The notes below the pieces were generated by a model. The model ran no database searches and was not told the origin of the DNA. It saw only the letters and a list, made by a program, of their open reading frames with translations. The translations under genes were made by a program, and so were the position numbers. 7,561 nucleotides of DNA from Desulfobacterales bacterium (GTDB lineage Bacteria; Desulfobacterota; Desulfobacteria; Desulfobacterales; JAFDCJ01): NCBI GenBank assembly GCA_020345785.1, contig CP070771.1, positions 6,972,286 to 6,979,846 of the forward strand. Reading direction: 5' to 3'. Below, one piece after another: positions 1 to 5,959 of the stretch. Every line of letters begins with the position of its first letter. The stretch's first letter is position 1.

Positions 1-773
1 GCCACATACATCCCCCCGGCGATCACGGCAAATACAATCTGAAGCGATATGCCGACCCCGGAAACCGTATGGGGGTTGATGTACATCTGGTACTGGCCGT
101 ACAGGATCCCGCCGAATGCGGTCATTACCGAGCTGAGCATGGTAATGCGCAATTTCTGTCGCGTCACATGAATGCCCATCGAGGCTGCGGCATCTTCATC
201 CTCGGAGATGGCATCCAACGCATACCGGTCCATACTGGCATCAACTTTCTTCCACATCCAAATCCCACAGGCCCACACCGCCAGTGCAATGAAATAAAAC
301 GTATCCTTGTCGGCAAACTGCAGGGCATAAACGGATGTTCCCTCTGCGTAACGGGTGGGGGTCAATCCCAGATCTCCCCCGGTATAATCCCGCAGTGCCA
401 TGACGACCATGCGAACCACCTCGCTCAGGGCAAGGGTGACCAGCGCGAAATAATGACCGACGATTCGGAACCTGAAACAGGGATAGCCGATCAGTATCCC
501 AACCACCAGAGCGAGTAACAGCCCCAACGGAATACCGATCCAGGGCGGGAGCGAAAAAAAGTTCCACAGCATGGACACGGTGTAAGCGCCGAGGCCGGTA
601 AAGGCGCCATGACCCAGGGAAACCAGACCGAACCGCCCCATGATGGACCAGCTCGTATAGATATAGCTCCAAATTAGGATCAAAATGAGAACGTGCATAT
701 AATATTGCGGTACACCGGCAAACGGCAACGCCATTAATACAATGGCTCCGATAGGGTAAAACAACTTATTCAT
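1..773 (-). CDS. livM: LIV-type ABC transporter permease LivM (partial, 3' end outside window)
   Basis: This is an inner-membrane permease subunit that pairs with LivH to form the translocation channel of a branched-chain amino acid-type ABC importer. Translating the minus strand from ATG at 773 gives 257 uninterrupted residues before the sequence leaves the window. It begins MNKLFYPIGAIVLMALPF and is strongly hydrophobic. Family hallmarks are visible: the motif VSLGHGAFTGLGAYT at about residues 51-65, which is the LivM 'LSxGHGAFxGLGAY' signature; GHYFALVTLALSE at about 106-118; and the cytoplasmic coupling loop AISEDEDAAASMGI at about 188-201, which contacts the ATPases. LivM proteins are usually about 300-350 residues, so perhaps 50-90 residues are missing. 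Its ATG overlaps the livH stop by one base (TGATG), which indicates translational coupling. The family call is secure; the transported solute is not known. Confidence 0.93.
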   Translation of the reverse strand, partial: MNKLFYPIGAIVLMALPFAGVPQYYMHVLILILIWSYIYTSWSIMGRFGLVSLGHGAFTGLGAYTVSMLWNFFSLPPWIGIPLGLLLALVVGILIGYPCFRFRIVGHYFALVTLALSEVVRMVVMALRDYTGGDLGLTPTRYAEGTSVYALQFADKDTFYFIALAVWACGIWMWKKVDASMDRYALDAISEDEDAAASMGIHVTRQKLRITMLSSVMTAFGGILYGQYQMYINPHTVSGVGISLQIVFAVIAGGMYV

Positions 774-1633
774 CAACGTCTCCCTAAAATCCCCTGTGGT
801 CGAATGAACATCATGATAATGAAAATCGCAAAGGCAATGACGTACCCCCATTCGAGTTGAAAATAGTACCCGCCGATGGCGATCACTTGGCTGAAGATAA
901 AGGCGGCGATAGATCCGCCGATCATGTTGCCCAATCCTCCCAGGACGCAGATCATAAACGTGATGGGTCCGAAAGACAGCCCGATGGCCGGATGGACATC
1001 ATACTGAAGCACAAGCAGGCAGGCGGCAAGTCCGGCCAGTCCGCCGCCGATGGCCGATGTCACCAGATAGACCTTCCGGCTGTTGACGCCCATCAGCACC
1101 ATCACCTCCCGGTCTTGTGAAATTGCCCGGATTGCGGTCCCAATGAAAGTGCGCGTCAAAAACAAATATAATGCGATCATTCCGATCAGCGCCGTACCGA
1201 AAGCCAGCAGTCGGGCAAAACTGATATACATGCCGAAGATTTCCAAGATCGGCAGGCGAAGTCCGATGTTGCGAAACTCGATTCCGAACAACAGGGTGGT
1301 AAAGCTCTGCAGGAAGAAAAGCAAACCGCCGGTTGCCAGCAGCTGATTGATGGGGGCGGTTCCGAGAATGGGAGAAATGATCAGAAAATGCACCAGGTAT
1401 CCCAGCACGGCAACCACGGCGATGCCCGCCGCACAGGACAGGATCAAGGGAATCCCGAATTTGGCGTATAGGAAAAAGATGGTATACATGCCCACCATCA
1501 CCAATTCGGCATAACAGATCCAAACCACATCGATAACACCGAAAATCAGGTTCAACCCCAGTGCCAACAGGGCCAACACACCGCCCAGTAAAAATCCGTT
1601 GATGATCGTTTCCAGAAGATAAATATCGAACAT
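773..1633 (-). CDS. livH: LIV-type ABC transporter permease LivH
   Basis: This is the second inner-membrane permease subunit, partner of LivM. The 286-residue product has normal length for LivH and about eight hydrophobic segments (roughly residues 8-30, 33-56, 60-85, 96-117, 138-160, 190-210, 222-250 and 258-278). LivH landmarks are ALGLNLIFGVIDVV (24-37), the coupling loop IRAISQDREVMVLMGVN (168-184), the glycine-rich VLGGLGNMIGG (230-240) and the C-terminal IRPQGILGRR. The ATG at 1633 is preceded by AGGTG with suitable spacing, which supports this start. The stop overlaps the livM start. One oddity is that the usual 'NFAHGE' block after helix 1 reads WICYAE here (38-43), so the common His and Gly are replaced by Tyr and Ala. 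This may mark a LivH subfamily. Specificity is unknown. Confidence 0.95.
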   Translation of the reverse strand: MFDIYLLETIINGFLLGGVLALLALGLNLIFGVIDVVWICYAELVMVGMYTIFFLYAKFGIPLILSCAAGIAVVAVLGYLVHFLIISPILGTAPINQLLATGGLLFFLQSFTTLLFGIEFRNIGLRLPILEIFGMYISFARLLAFGTALIGMIALYLFLTRTFIGTAIRAISQDREVMVLMGVNSRKVYLVTSAIGGGLAGLAACLLVLQYDVHPAIGLSFGPITFMICVLGGLGNMIGGSIAAFIFSQVIAIGGYYFQLEWGYVIAFAIFIIMMFIRPQGILGRR

Positions 1634-1648
1634 GGTTTTTCACCTAAT

Positions 1649-1745
1649 GTAATTAATCCGCACTGAAAAATAGGCCATTCATCGTGTAATGCACGCTTTG
1701 AAAACGGAAGAAAGTTGTTAAATACAAAGCCGGCGGATTAATTAC
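1649..1745. repeat. 97-bp segment bounded by a perfect 13-bp inverted repeat
   Basis: The arm GTAATTAATCCGC at 1649-1661 is exactly the reverse complement of GCGGATTAATTAC at 1733-1745, with 71 bases between them. The left arm lies immediately upstream of the livH ribosome-binding site. The interior has no coding potential. It could be a small non-autonomous element with terminal inverted repeats, the base of a long RNA stem, or a pair of operator half-sites. The sequence alone does not decide between these. Confidence 0.5.
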
Positions 1746-1827
1746 TTAATGCTGCGCATTTTTTCTTTTTATATTTCATATCAGGCTGTGTAATTTTGCT
1801 TTCCTCGTTTTAAGCATTTGAAAATTA

Positions 1828-1872
1828 GAATTTCGGATTTGTTTCGAATTTCGATATTCGAATTTCGGATTT
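1828..1872. repeat. AT-rich GAATTTCG direct-repeat cluster
   Basis: Three related copies lie close together: GAATTTCGGATTT at 1828-1840, GAATTTCGATATT at 1846-1858, and GAATTTCGGATTT again at 1860-1872. The TTCGAA and ATTCGAAT cores are partly palindromic. Similar degenerate AT-rich filler is, to my knowledge, common between genes in some deltaproteobacterial genomes, so this is more likely a dispersed intergenic repeat than a specific operator. Confidence 0.55.
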
Positions 1873-1952
1873 TTCAGATCACCGCTGTTTTCTCCTCGGA
1901 CCGGTAATATCTTTACGGCTCCACCACTGGAAGTGGCGGCTTACTATCGGAA

Positions 1953-2657
1953 TTACACGCCGATATAGGCCTTGCGGATTTCTTCACTGTCGAGCAATTC
2001 GGCAGAGGTTCCGCTGGCCTTGATGCTACCCACCTCCAGCAAATATGCCCGATCCACTACCTTCAGCACCTGCTGGATGTTTTGTTCCACGATCAATACC
2101 GTGAACCCTTTTTCCCTGATCTGTTCGACCAGCTCAAAGATCCGCTGGACAATGACCGGCGCCAAACCGGCCGACGGCTCATCCATCAACAACAGCTTGG
2201 GATTCGACATCAACGCCCTTGCAATGGCGCACATTTGCTGCTCACCGCCTGAAAGGGTGCCGGCAAATTGCGCGCACCGCTCCGCAAGAATCGGAAACAG
2301 TTCATAAACAAATGCCAGGCGCTCTTGGTATTGATTTCTGGCCGATGGGGTAAACGCACCGATTTTCAAATTGTCTTCCACGGACATGCGCGGGAAAAGC
2401 CGCCGATTCTCGGGCACATGGGCAACTCCAAGTTCTACAATGGAATGGGGCGGCACGGTCTTGAGGTCCTGACCCTCCATGCTGAGCATGCCGTCGGCTG
2501 TGGTCACCAAACCGGATATCACCCGAAGCAGGGTGGTCTTGCCCGCCCCGTTAGGTCCGATGACGGCCACCGCTTCGCCCTTCTCAACAGACAAGCTGAC
2601 ATCAAACAGAGCCTGGAATGATCCGTAATAGGCGTTTACGGCATGCAGTTCGAGCAC
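1953..2657 (-). CDS. livF: LIV-type ABC transporter ATP-binding protein LivF
   Basis: This is a cytoplasmic ATPase subunit that, with LivG, powers the LivHM permease. The 234-residue product has normal LivF length and all the nucleotide-binding motifs: Walker A GPNGAGKTT (34-42), the LivF-type Q-loop region VPENRRLFPRMSVEDNL (81-97), a canonical signature LSGGEQQ (135-141), Walker B LLLMDE (155-160, catalytic Glu160), and the D-loop region SAGLAP (162-167). The switch position reads VEQN (190-193), with Gln where most ABC ATPases have His, as is usual in LivF. The start codon is GTG at 2655-2657, preceded by an AAAGGGGG Shine-Dalgarno sequence. It ends in TAA at 1953-1955. It lies 203 bases after livG and 319 bases before livH, both wider than usual for this operon type. 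Confidence 0.95.
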   Translation of the reverse strand: MLELHAVNAYYGSFQALFDVSLSVEKGEAVAVIGPNGAGKTTLLRVISGLVTTADGMLSMEGQDLKTVPPHSIVELGVAHVPENRRLFPRMSVEDNLKIGAFTPSARNQYQERLAFVYELFPILAERCAQFAGTLSGGEQQMCAIARALMSNPKLLLMDEPSAGLAPVIVQRIFELVEQIREKGFTVLIVEQNIQQVLKVVDRAYLLEVGSIKASGTSAELLDSEEIRKAYIGV

Positions 2658-2824
2658 TATCGCCCCCTTTACATTAAGTTTCTACGCTTCGACCGAGACT
2701 CCGCTCAGCAGAAGTGGCCCCCGTGGAGCAGTCTGTCATCAGAGTCATAAGCGGCAAAGGCCTAAATTGCCTAAAGCCCACCCTGGTGTGACATGTGTAC
2801 AATTCATGAAGTTCTTTATTGTAT

Positions 2825-2872
2825 CTCCATTCATATGTCATCCCGACTTATCGGGATGGCTTATGAATGGAG
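2825..2872 (-). repeat. Long interrupted hairpin overlapping the livG stop
   Basis: CTCCATTCAT (2825-2834) pairs perfectly with ATGAATGGAG (2863-2872). Inside it, ATCCCGA (2840-2846) pairs perfectly with TCGGGAT (2851-2857) around a 4-base loop. The two stems are separated by a 5-by-5 internal loop. The outer arm contains the last three livG codons and the stop. In the liv transcript the hairpin is followed by an A-rich rather than U-rich sequence, so it is not a typical intrinsic terminator. It may be a dispersed palindromic element, or an mRNA-stabilising or attenuating structure between livG and livF. Confidence 0.7.
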
Positions 2873-3598
2873 TTTAACTTTTTCCTGACCGAGATAGACT
2901 TCGATCACCTTCGGGTCCACAGCCACGTCTTTAGGAAGGCCCTCTGAAATCTTCTGGCCATGGTCAAGCACCATCACACGATCGACCACTCGCATCAAAA
3001 TACCCATGATGTGCTCCACCCAAATAATCGTAGTTCCCTTTTCCCGCCGGATCGTCTCCAGCATATCGGCCGCCTTATCCATTTCGGCCTCGTCAAGCCC
3101 GCCAAGGCTTTCATCAGCGAGAAGCAGCTTCGGCTGGGTGGAGAGGGCTCTTGCCAGCTCCAGTTTCTTCAGGCCGGCGGCACCCAGCGTATCAACTGTC
3201 GCCGCTGCATCCGAAGGCAGCTTAACCAGTTCCAGCGCCTCTTTTGCCAGGGATTCGGCTTCGGCTCGTGAAATGGTGCCGTTATGTCCGAAATAGGCGG
3301 ATACCTTGACGTTATTCAGGAGGGATAATTTACGGAACGGTCGGGGAATCTGAAAGGTCCGGCCGATCCCCAGATGGCAAATTTTATCCGGGGACAGGCC
3401 GGTAATATCTTGATTCCTGAATCGGATGGATCCGGCCGTCGGTTTAAGAGCGCCGGAAATGACATTGAATATGGTGCTCTTGCCGGAACCGTTGGGTCCG
3501 ATGAGTCCAAGAATTTCACCTTGCTTCACCTCGAAGGAAACCTTATCGACGGCAACGAATCCTCCGAAACGCATGGTAACATTATCAACCGATAACAC
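2861..3598 (-). CDS. livG: LIV-type ABC transporter ATP-binding protein LivG
   Basis: This is the second cytoplasmic ATPase of the importer. The 245-residue product carries Walker A GPNGSGKST (34-42), the Q-loop region GRTFQIPRPF (79-88, Gln83), Walker B LLLADE (158-163, Glu163) and the switch histidine in VEHIM (His196). The start is GTG at 3596-3598, preceded by a strong AAAGGAGG ribosome-binding site; the next in-frame ATG (residue 9) is too far inside the domain. The notable feature is the signature loop, which reads LGAAGLKKLELARAL (from residue 138) instead of LSxGxxQ/RxLEIARAL, so the Ser and second Gly are replaced by Gly and Ala. Some LivG-like proteins share the GLKRLELARAL form. 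Because LivF keeps a canonical signature, the heterodimer may have two unequal ATP sites. It starts 34 bases after the binding-protein gene, consistent with one operon. Confidence 0.94.
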   Translation of the reverse strand: MLSVDNVTMRFGGFVAVDKVSFEVKQGEILGLIGPNGSGKSTIFNVISGALKPTAGSIRFRNQDITGLSPDKICHLGIGRTFQIPRPFRKLSLLNNVKVSAYFGHNGTISRAEAESLAKEALELVKLPSDAAATVDTLGAAGLKKLELARALSTQPKLLLADESLGGLDEAEMDKAADMLETIRREKGTTIIWVEHIMGILMRVVDRVMVLDHGQKISEGLPKDVAVDPKVIEVYLGQEKVKLHS

Positions 3599-3632
3599 TC
3601 ACCCACCCTCCTTTCGGCCTTTGGGTTACAGG

Positions 3633-4931
3633 CTACTTTGCGGCATAGGGATGAGAGGCGGGCAGCGGCAATATCGGATCGATGGTTTGCAATGCAACCG
3701 GCCAAACGATCTTGGTCTTCCCACCGACATACTGCATCACTACCGGCGATGATCGCTCATTTTGCCCCGCCATCGGCGTTTCCGGCGGGTAGAATTTTAC
3801 GCCGTACCCCTGGATGGTGCCTCCGTCCGGGATATCAGTATCGAGAGCGGCTTTGCGCAAGGATTCAGGGTCATACCCGCCGTATTTTTTTATGGCCCTG
3901 GGCAGCACGTCAGTCAAAAAAATCCAGGTATGGTTGAATCCCATGCTGGTATGCGGCGGCACTTCCTGAACCCCTTTTTCGGCTTTATACCGCTTGACCA
4001 TCTCGTCAATCAGATCGCCCAGCCCCGGCGCCAGGGTCTTGGGATCGAGGAGTTGGGCGGCCACCGGGTCCACATTAAAGATGTAGTTAACGTCGTCTCC
4101 GAAGGTCGCTGTCAGTTTATCGATCTGCGCGTATCCGGCCCCGTGGCCGATAAGAGCCTTGAATTTAAGGCCGAGCTCCCGTCCCTGACGGAGCAGAAGC
4201 GTGATATCCGGGTTATAGCCGGTATGCAGAATGACGTCGGGACGCGCCCGTTTCAGCTTGGTCACCAGGGAGGAAAGATCCGGTGCTGTGGCGGCATACC
4301 CCTCTTTGAGAACGATATCCATGCCGTGGGCTTTGGCGCCGATTTCGTTGCCGGATGCGATTCCCGCGCCGTACGGTCCGTCTTCATGGATAATGGCGAC
4401 CCGCACATCCTTTACCTCCTTGCCAAGTTTCGATTTCGCGTAATGGGCAATAAAATCCGGCGAAACCAGACCGTACTGATCGCTGTGAACCTGCGGTCGG
4501 AAGACGTATTTAAGGTTACGGTCCTTGAACACGGCCGAGGACACGCAGATATTGGCCCACATGAATTTTTTCTGAGCGTCCACTTTGGCGGCCAAGGGCA
4601 CGCATTGCCCGCTGGAATAGAGGCCCAACAGCAAATCGACCTTTTCCTGATTGAGCAGCCGTTCGGCCTCGTTGATGGCCACCTCCACCTTGCTCTGGGC
4701 ATCGGCATAAATGGCATCAATCTTATAACCTTCCACCCCGCCCCGCTCATTGATCATATCGATGGCGATTTTGGTGCCCACGGCACCGGGTTCGGAGCCA
4801 CCGGCCGCGTACGGCCCGGTATAGTCGAAGATGACACCGATCTTGATCTCTTTTGCCAAAGCGGCGGAACTGAAAATAACGAGTAGGATTGAGATTCCAA
4901 CCAGCCATGCGAAGCGTTTTTGTATCTTCAT
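3633..4931 (-). CDS. Periplasmic substrate-binding protein of a LIV-type ABC transporter (LivJ/LivK-like)
   Basis: This is an exported type I periplasmic binding protein (Peripla_BP_6 / receptor-family ligand-binding fold) that delivers solute to the importer encoded downstream. I place the start at ATG 4931, giving 432 residues, because AAAGGGGG lies 7 bases before it. The upstream in-frame ATG at 4949 has no ribosome-binding site. A typical Sec signal peptide (MKIQKR, a hydrophobic core, then SAALA) predicts cleavage after about residue 26. The mature protein opens KEIKIGVIFDYTGPYA, the standard first strand of this family. Later hallmarks are the GLYSSGQCVPLA segment (about 103-114), VRVAIIHEDGPYGAG, and PDVILHTGYNPD. 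It is longer than classical LivK (about 370 residues), with a C-terminal part rich in Pro and Gly. Two cysteines (about 110 and 129) could form a disulfide. The substrate is undetermined: branched-chain amino acids are possible, but amides or organic acids cannot be excluded. Confidence 0.92.
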   Translation of the reverse strand: MKIQKRFAWLVGISILLVIFSSAALAKEIKIGVIFDYTGPYAAGGSEPGAVGTKIAIDMINERGGVEGYKIDAIYADAQSKVEVAINEAERLLNQEKVDLLLGLYSSGQCVPLAAKVDAQKKFMWANICVSSAVFKDRNLKYVFRPQVHSDQYGLVSPDFIAHYAKSKLGKEVKDVRVAIIHEDGPYGAGIASGNEIGAKAHGMDIVLKEGYAATAPDLSSLVTKLKRARPDVILHTGYNPDITLLLRQGRELGLKFKALIGHGAGYAQIDKLTATFGDDVNYIFNVDPVAAQLLDPKTLAPGLGDLIDEMVKRYKAEKGVQEVPPHTSMGFNHTWIFLTDVLPRAIKKYGGYDPESLRKAALDTDIPDGGTIQGYGVKFYPPETPMAGQNERSSPVVMQYVGGKTKIVWPVALQTIDPILPLPASHPYAAK

Positions 4932-4938
4932 TTTCAAG

Positions 4939-4946
4939 CCCCCTTT
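4939..4946 (-). promoter_or_regulatory. Ribosome-binding site deciding the binding-protein start
   Basis: On the minus strand AAAGGGGG is followed by the 7-base spacer CTTGAAA and then ATG at 4931. The alternative ATG at 4949 overlaps this site and has no purine-rich sequence upstream, so the inner ATG is preferred. The same AAAGGGGG-type sequence precedes livF. Confidence 0.7.
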
Positions 4947-5218
4947 CATTGGTATGTAATGGTTAGATCCGACTATTTGTTACTGCAAACTCCACACTCC
5001 TGATGCATACAGCCACTTGCGCCGGCCCACCCTTTTGACCTGCCGGAAAAACACCGGTGCGCGCCTGTTCTTTTTCCTATACCGAAGTTGGTCTTGAGGT
5101 TAGAAACCGATTTGTTTGTAGATCAGGTGATATTGGGCGAACCCGTGTTCTAAAAGCGATACTAAAAAACAGATTTGAGTGTCAAGGAGAATTATTTCGG
5201 TCATCAATTTGCAAACGG

Positions 5219-5225
5219 AAAGGAG
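5219..5225 (+). promoter_or_regulatory. Ribosome-binding site of the repeat lipoprotein
   Basis: AAAGGAG is followed by an 8-base spacer and ATG at 5234. It fixes the start at the MKKLFLALLL signal peptide rather than at the GTG 177 bases upstream in the same frame. Confidence 0.8.
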
Positions 5226-5233
5226 ACAACATC

Positions 5234-5530
5234 ATGAAAAAATTATTCTTAGCTTTGTTGCTGGTCGGATTCATATGCGCTTTGATGCTCTCAACCGGCT
5301 GTGCGCATCCTGAGGCATCGCAAAAGTCAATGAAATCGGAAGACGCTATGCAGATGGAAACCGAGAAGATGATGAAGGAAGATGTGTCCATGAATAAAGA
5401 AGGCAAGGGGATGATGAAGGAAGACACATCCATGAAAAAAGAAGGCGAGGCGATGATGAAAGAAGAATCGTCTATGAAAACAGAGGGCGAAACGATGATG
5501 AAAGAAGAGGCGCCTATGAAGAAGGAATAG
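5234..5530 (+). CDS. Small Met/Lys/Glu-rich tandem-repeat lipoprotein
   Basis: This is a 98-residue product of unknown function. The N-terminus MKKLFLALLLVGFICALMLSTGC is a signal peptide ending in a plausible though non-ideal lipobox (LSTGC, Cys23), so the mature protein is probably lipid-anchored at Cys23 on the periplasmic face of a membrane. The remaining 76 residues lack aromatic residues and are dominated by Met (15 residues), Lys and Glu. They consist of four 14-residue units of the type MKKEGEAMMKEESS plus a partial fifth ending MKKE. The 14-residue period equals two heptads, so a continuous, highly charged amphipathic helix or coiled coil is likely. The composition resembles the small secreted 'pentapeptide MXKDX repeat' proteins, whose role is unknown, but the period differs. 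Met-rich segments could bind Cu(I) or scavenge oxidants; that is speculation. The gene appears monocistronic: a REP-like doublet and a separate promoter region follow it. Confidence 0.82.
   Translation: MKKLFLALLLVGFICALMLSTGCAHPEASQKSMKSEDAMQMETEKMMKEDVSMNKEGKGMMKEDTSMKKEGEAMMKEESSMKTEGETMMKEEAPMKKE
5348..5527 (+). repeat. 42-bp in-frame tandem repeat (four units plus a partial)
   Basis: Units start at 5348, 5390, 5432 and 5474, each exactly 42 bases and each beginning with ATG. A 12-base fragment of a fifth (5516-5527) precedes the stop. The core GATGATGAA(A/G)GAAGA is nearly invariant in all four units. The first unit is the most divergent at its start (METEK in place of KKEGE). Exact length conservation with synonymous and conservative changes points to internal duplication under coding constraint. 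Such arrays commonly vary in copy number between strains. Confidence 0.9.
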
Positions 5531-5638
5531 GAGATGTTAACATTTCACTCTAATAACTAATAACAAATCAGCTATTAACTCTTAACCGAGCATTTTTCGC
5601 TCACTTATAGTAGAAACCTTGTGGACTGCAGTGATCAT

Positions 5639-5772
5639 GTAGCGGCGGGGTTTATCCCCGCCTAACGACGTATCACGGCTGTGCTGACGCAAGACGGCAC
5701 CAGCAGCAACTCTGCGATCCAACTTGCGAAGATTAGTACCGAAGTTCTGGCGGGGATAAACCCCGCCACTAC
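5639..5772. repeat. REPIN-like element: two inverted GTAG-headed REP hairpins
   Basis: The left arm (5639-5662) is GTAG, one base, then GGCGGGG-TTTAT-CCCCGCC, a perfect 7-bp hairpin with a 5-base loop. The right arm (5749-5772), read on the minus strand, is the same apart from one base (T for C just after GTAG). The arms face each other, with GTAG at the outer ends and 86 bases between. A GTAG tetranucleotide at the 5' foot of a GC-rich hairpin is the established recognition signature of REP sequences mobilised by RAYT (TnpA-REP, IS200/IS605-related) transposases, and inverted pairs are known as REPINs or BIMEs. No RAYT gene is in the window, so it would act in trans. The hairpins may also block transcription readthrough or protect the lipoprotein mRNA. 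Confidence 0.85.
5645..5662 (+). repeat. Left REP hairpin of the doublet
   Basis: GGCGGGG pairs with CCCCGCC around TTTAT. It is the first strong GC-rich hairpin after the lipoprotein gene, about 115 bases past its stop. It lacks a following U-run, so at most it acts as a barrier or mRNA 3' end stabiliser. Confidence 0.75.
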
Positions 5773-5959
5773 ACAAATCAGCGACCGCCGGCCGCAATTA
5801 AGATGAACGGTAGACTGATGATGACTTTAACCAACTCGACCAGGCTGGTGTACAAGACTTCTTCCACTCAGATTTATTGCTTTTCAAATCGAAAATGCCA
5901 ACCAGAAAAAATTATCTGCTGCAGGCAAAACAATTTACCTGTCGCTGCAAGCCCGCCCG

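Larger units (their letters stand above)
1634..1952. other. Intergenic region between livF and livH, with repeats
   Basis: This is an AT-rich stretch of 319 bases with no plausible gene on either strand, unusually long for an interval inside a liv operon. It contains a perfect 13-bp inverted repeat (1649-1661 and 1733-1745), a short array of GAATTTCG-type repeats (1828-1872), and, just past the livF stop, a small imperfect hairpin (1921-1939, CCACT paired with AGTGG around a GGA loop). The hairpin is not followed by a U-run in the liv direction, so I do not call it a terminator. No confident promoter for livH was recognised, though one could lie here. Confidence 0.7.
4932..5233. other. Divergent intergenic region between the liv operon and the repeat lipoprotein
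   Basis: About 300 bases separate the leftward binding-protein gene from the rightward lipoprotein gene, so promoters for both directions are expected here. I could not find a pair of -35 and -10 boxes close enough to consensus to annotate. A rightward TTGAGG followed 17 bases later by TGTAGA (about 5094-5122) is only a weak match. A perfect 8-bp palindrome CACCGGTG lies near 5052-5059. A rightward reading frame enters the lipoprotein from GTG 5057, but it lacks a ribosome-binding site and would place charged sequence ahead of the signal peptide, so I treat that part as non-coding leader. Confidence 0.5.

Noticed and set aside
1921..1939. Small hairpin just after the livF stop as a terminator
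   Set aside because: The stem is short with a mismatch and no U-run follows it in the liv direction.
3762..4886. A 374-codon open frame on the plus strand opposite the binding-protein gene
   Set aside because: It lies wholly antisense to a clearly recognisable periplasmic binding protein, and its product has no domain, signal peptide or family resemblance. Long antisense frames are common in GC-rich coding DNA.
4950..5056. A sigma-70 promoter TTGCAG-17-TAACCA upstream of the binding-protein gene
   Set aside because: The -10 hexamer agrees with consensus at only two positions.
4950..5100. A sigma-54 promoter for the liv operon
   Set aside because: The only GG-N10-GC spacing on the minus strand (near 5043-5057) lacks the TGGCAC and TTGCA context, so the match is at chance level.
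5057..5233. N-terminal extension of the lipoprotein frame from GTG 5057
   Set aside because: There is no ribosome-binding site, and it would bury the signal peptide. A strong AAAGGAG site sits just before ATG 5234.
5639..5772. CRISPR or intrinsic-terminator interpretation of the inverted hairpins
   Set aside because: There are only two arms, they are inverted rather than direct, and neither hairpin is followed by a U-run. The GTAG foot fits a REP sequence much better.
5582..5797. A 71-codon minus-strand frame across the REP doublet
   Set aside because: It is formed by the inverted repeats themselves, lacks a ribosome-binding site and has no family features.
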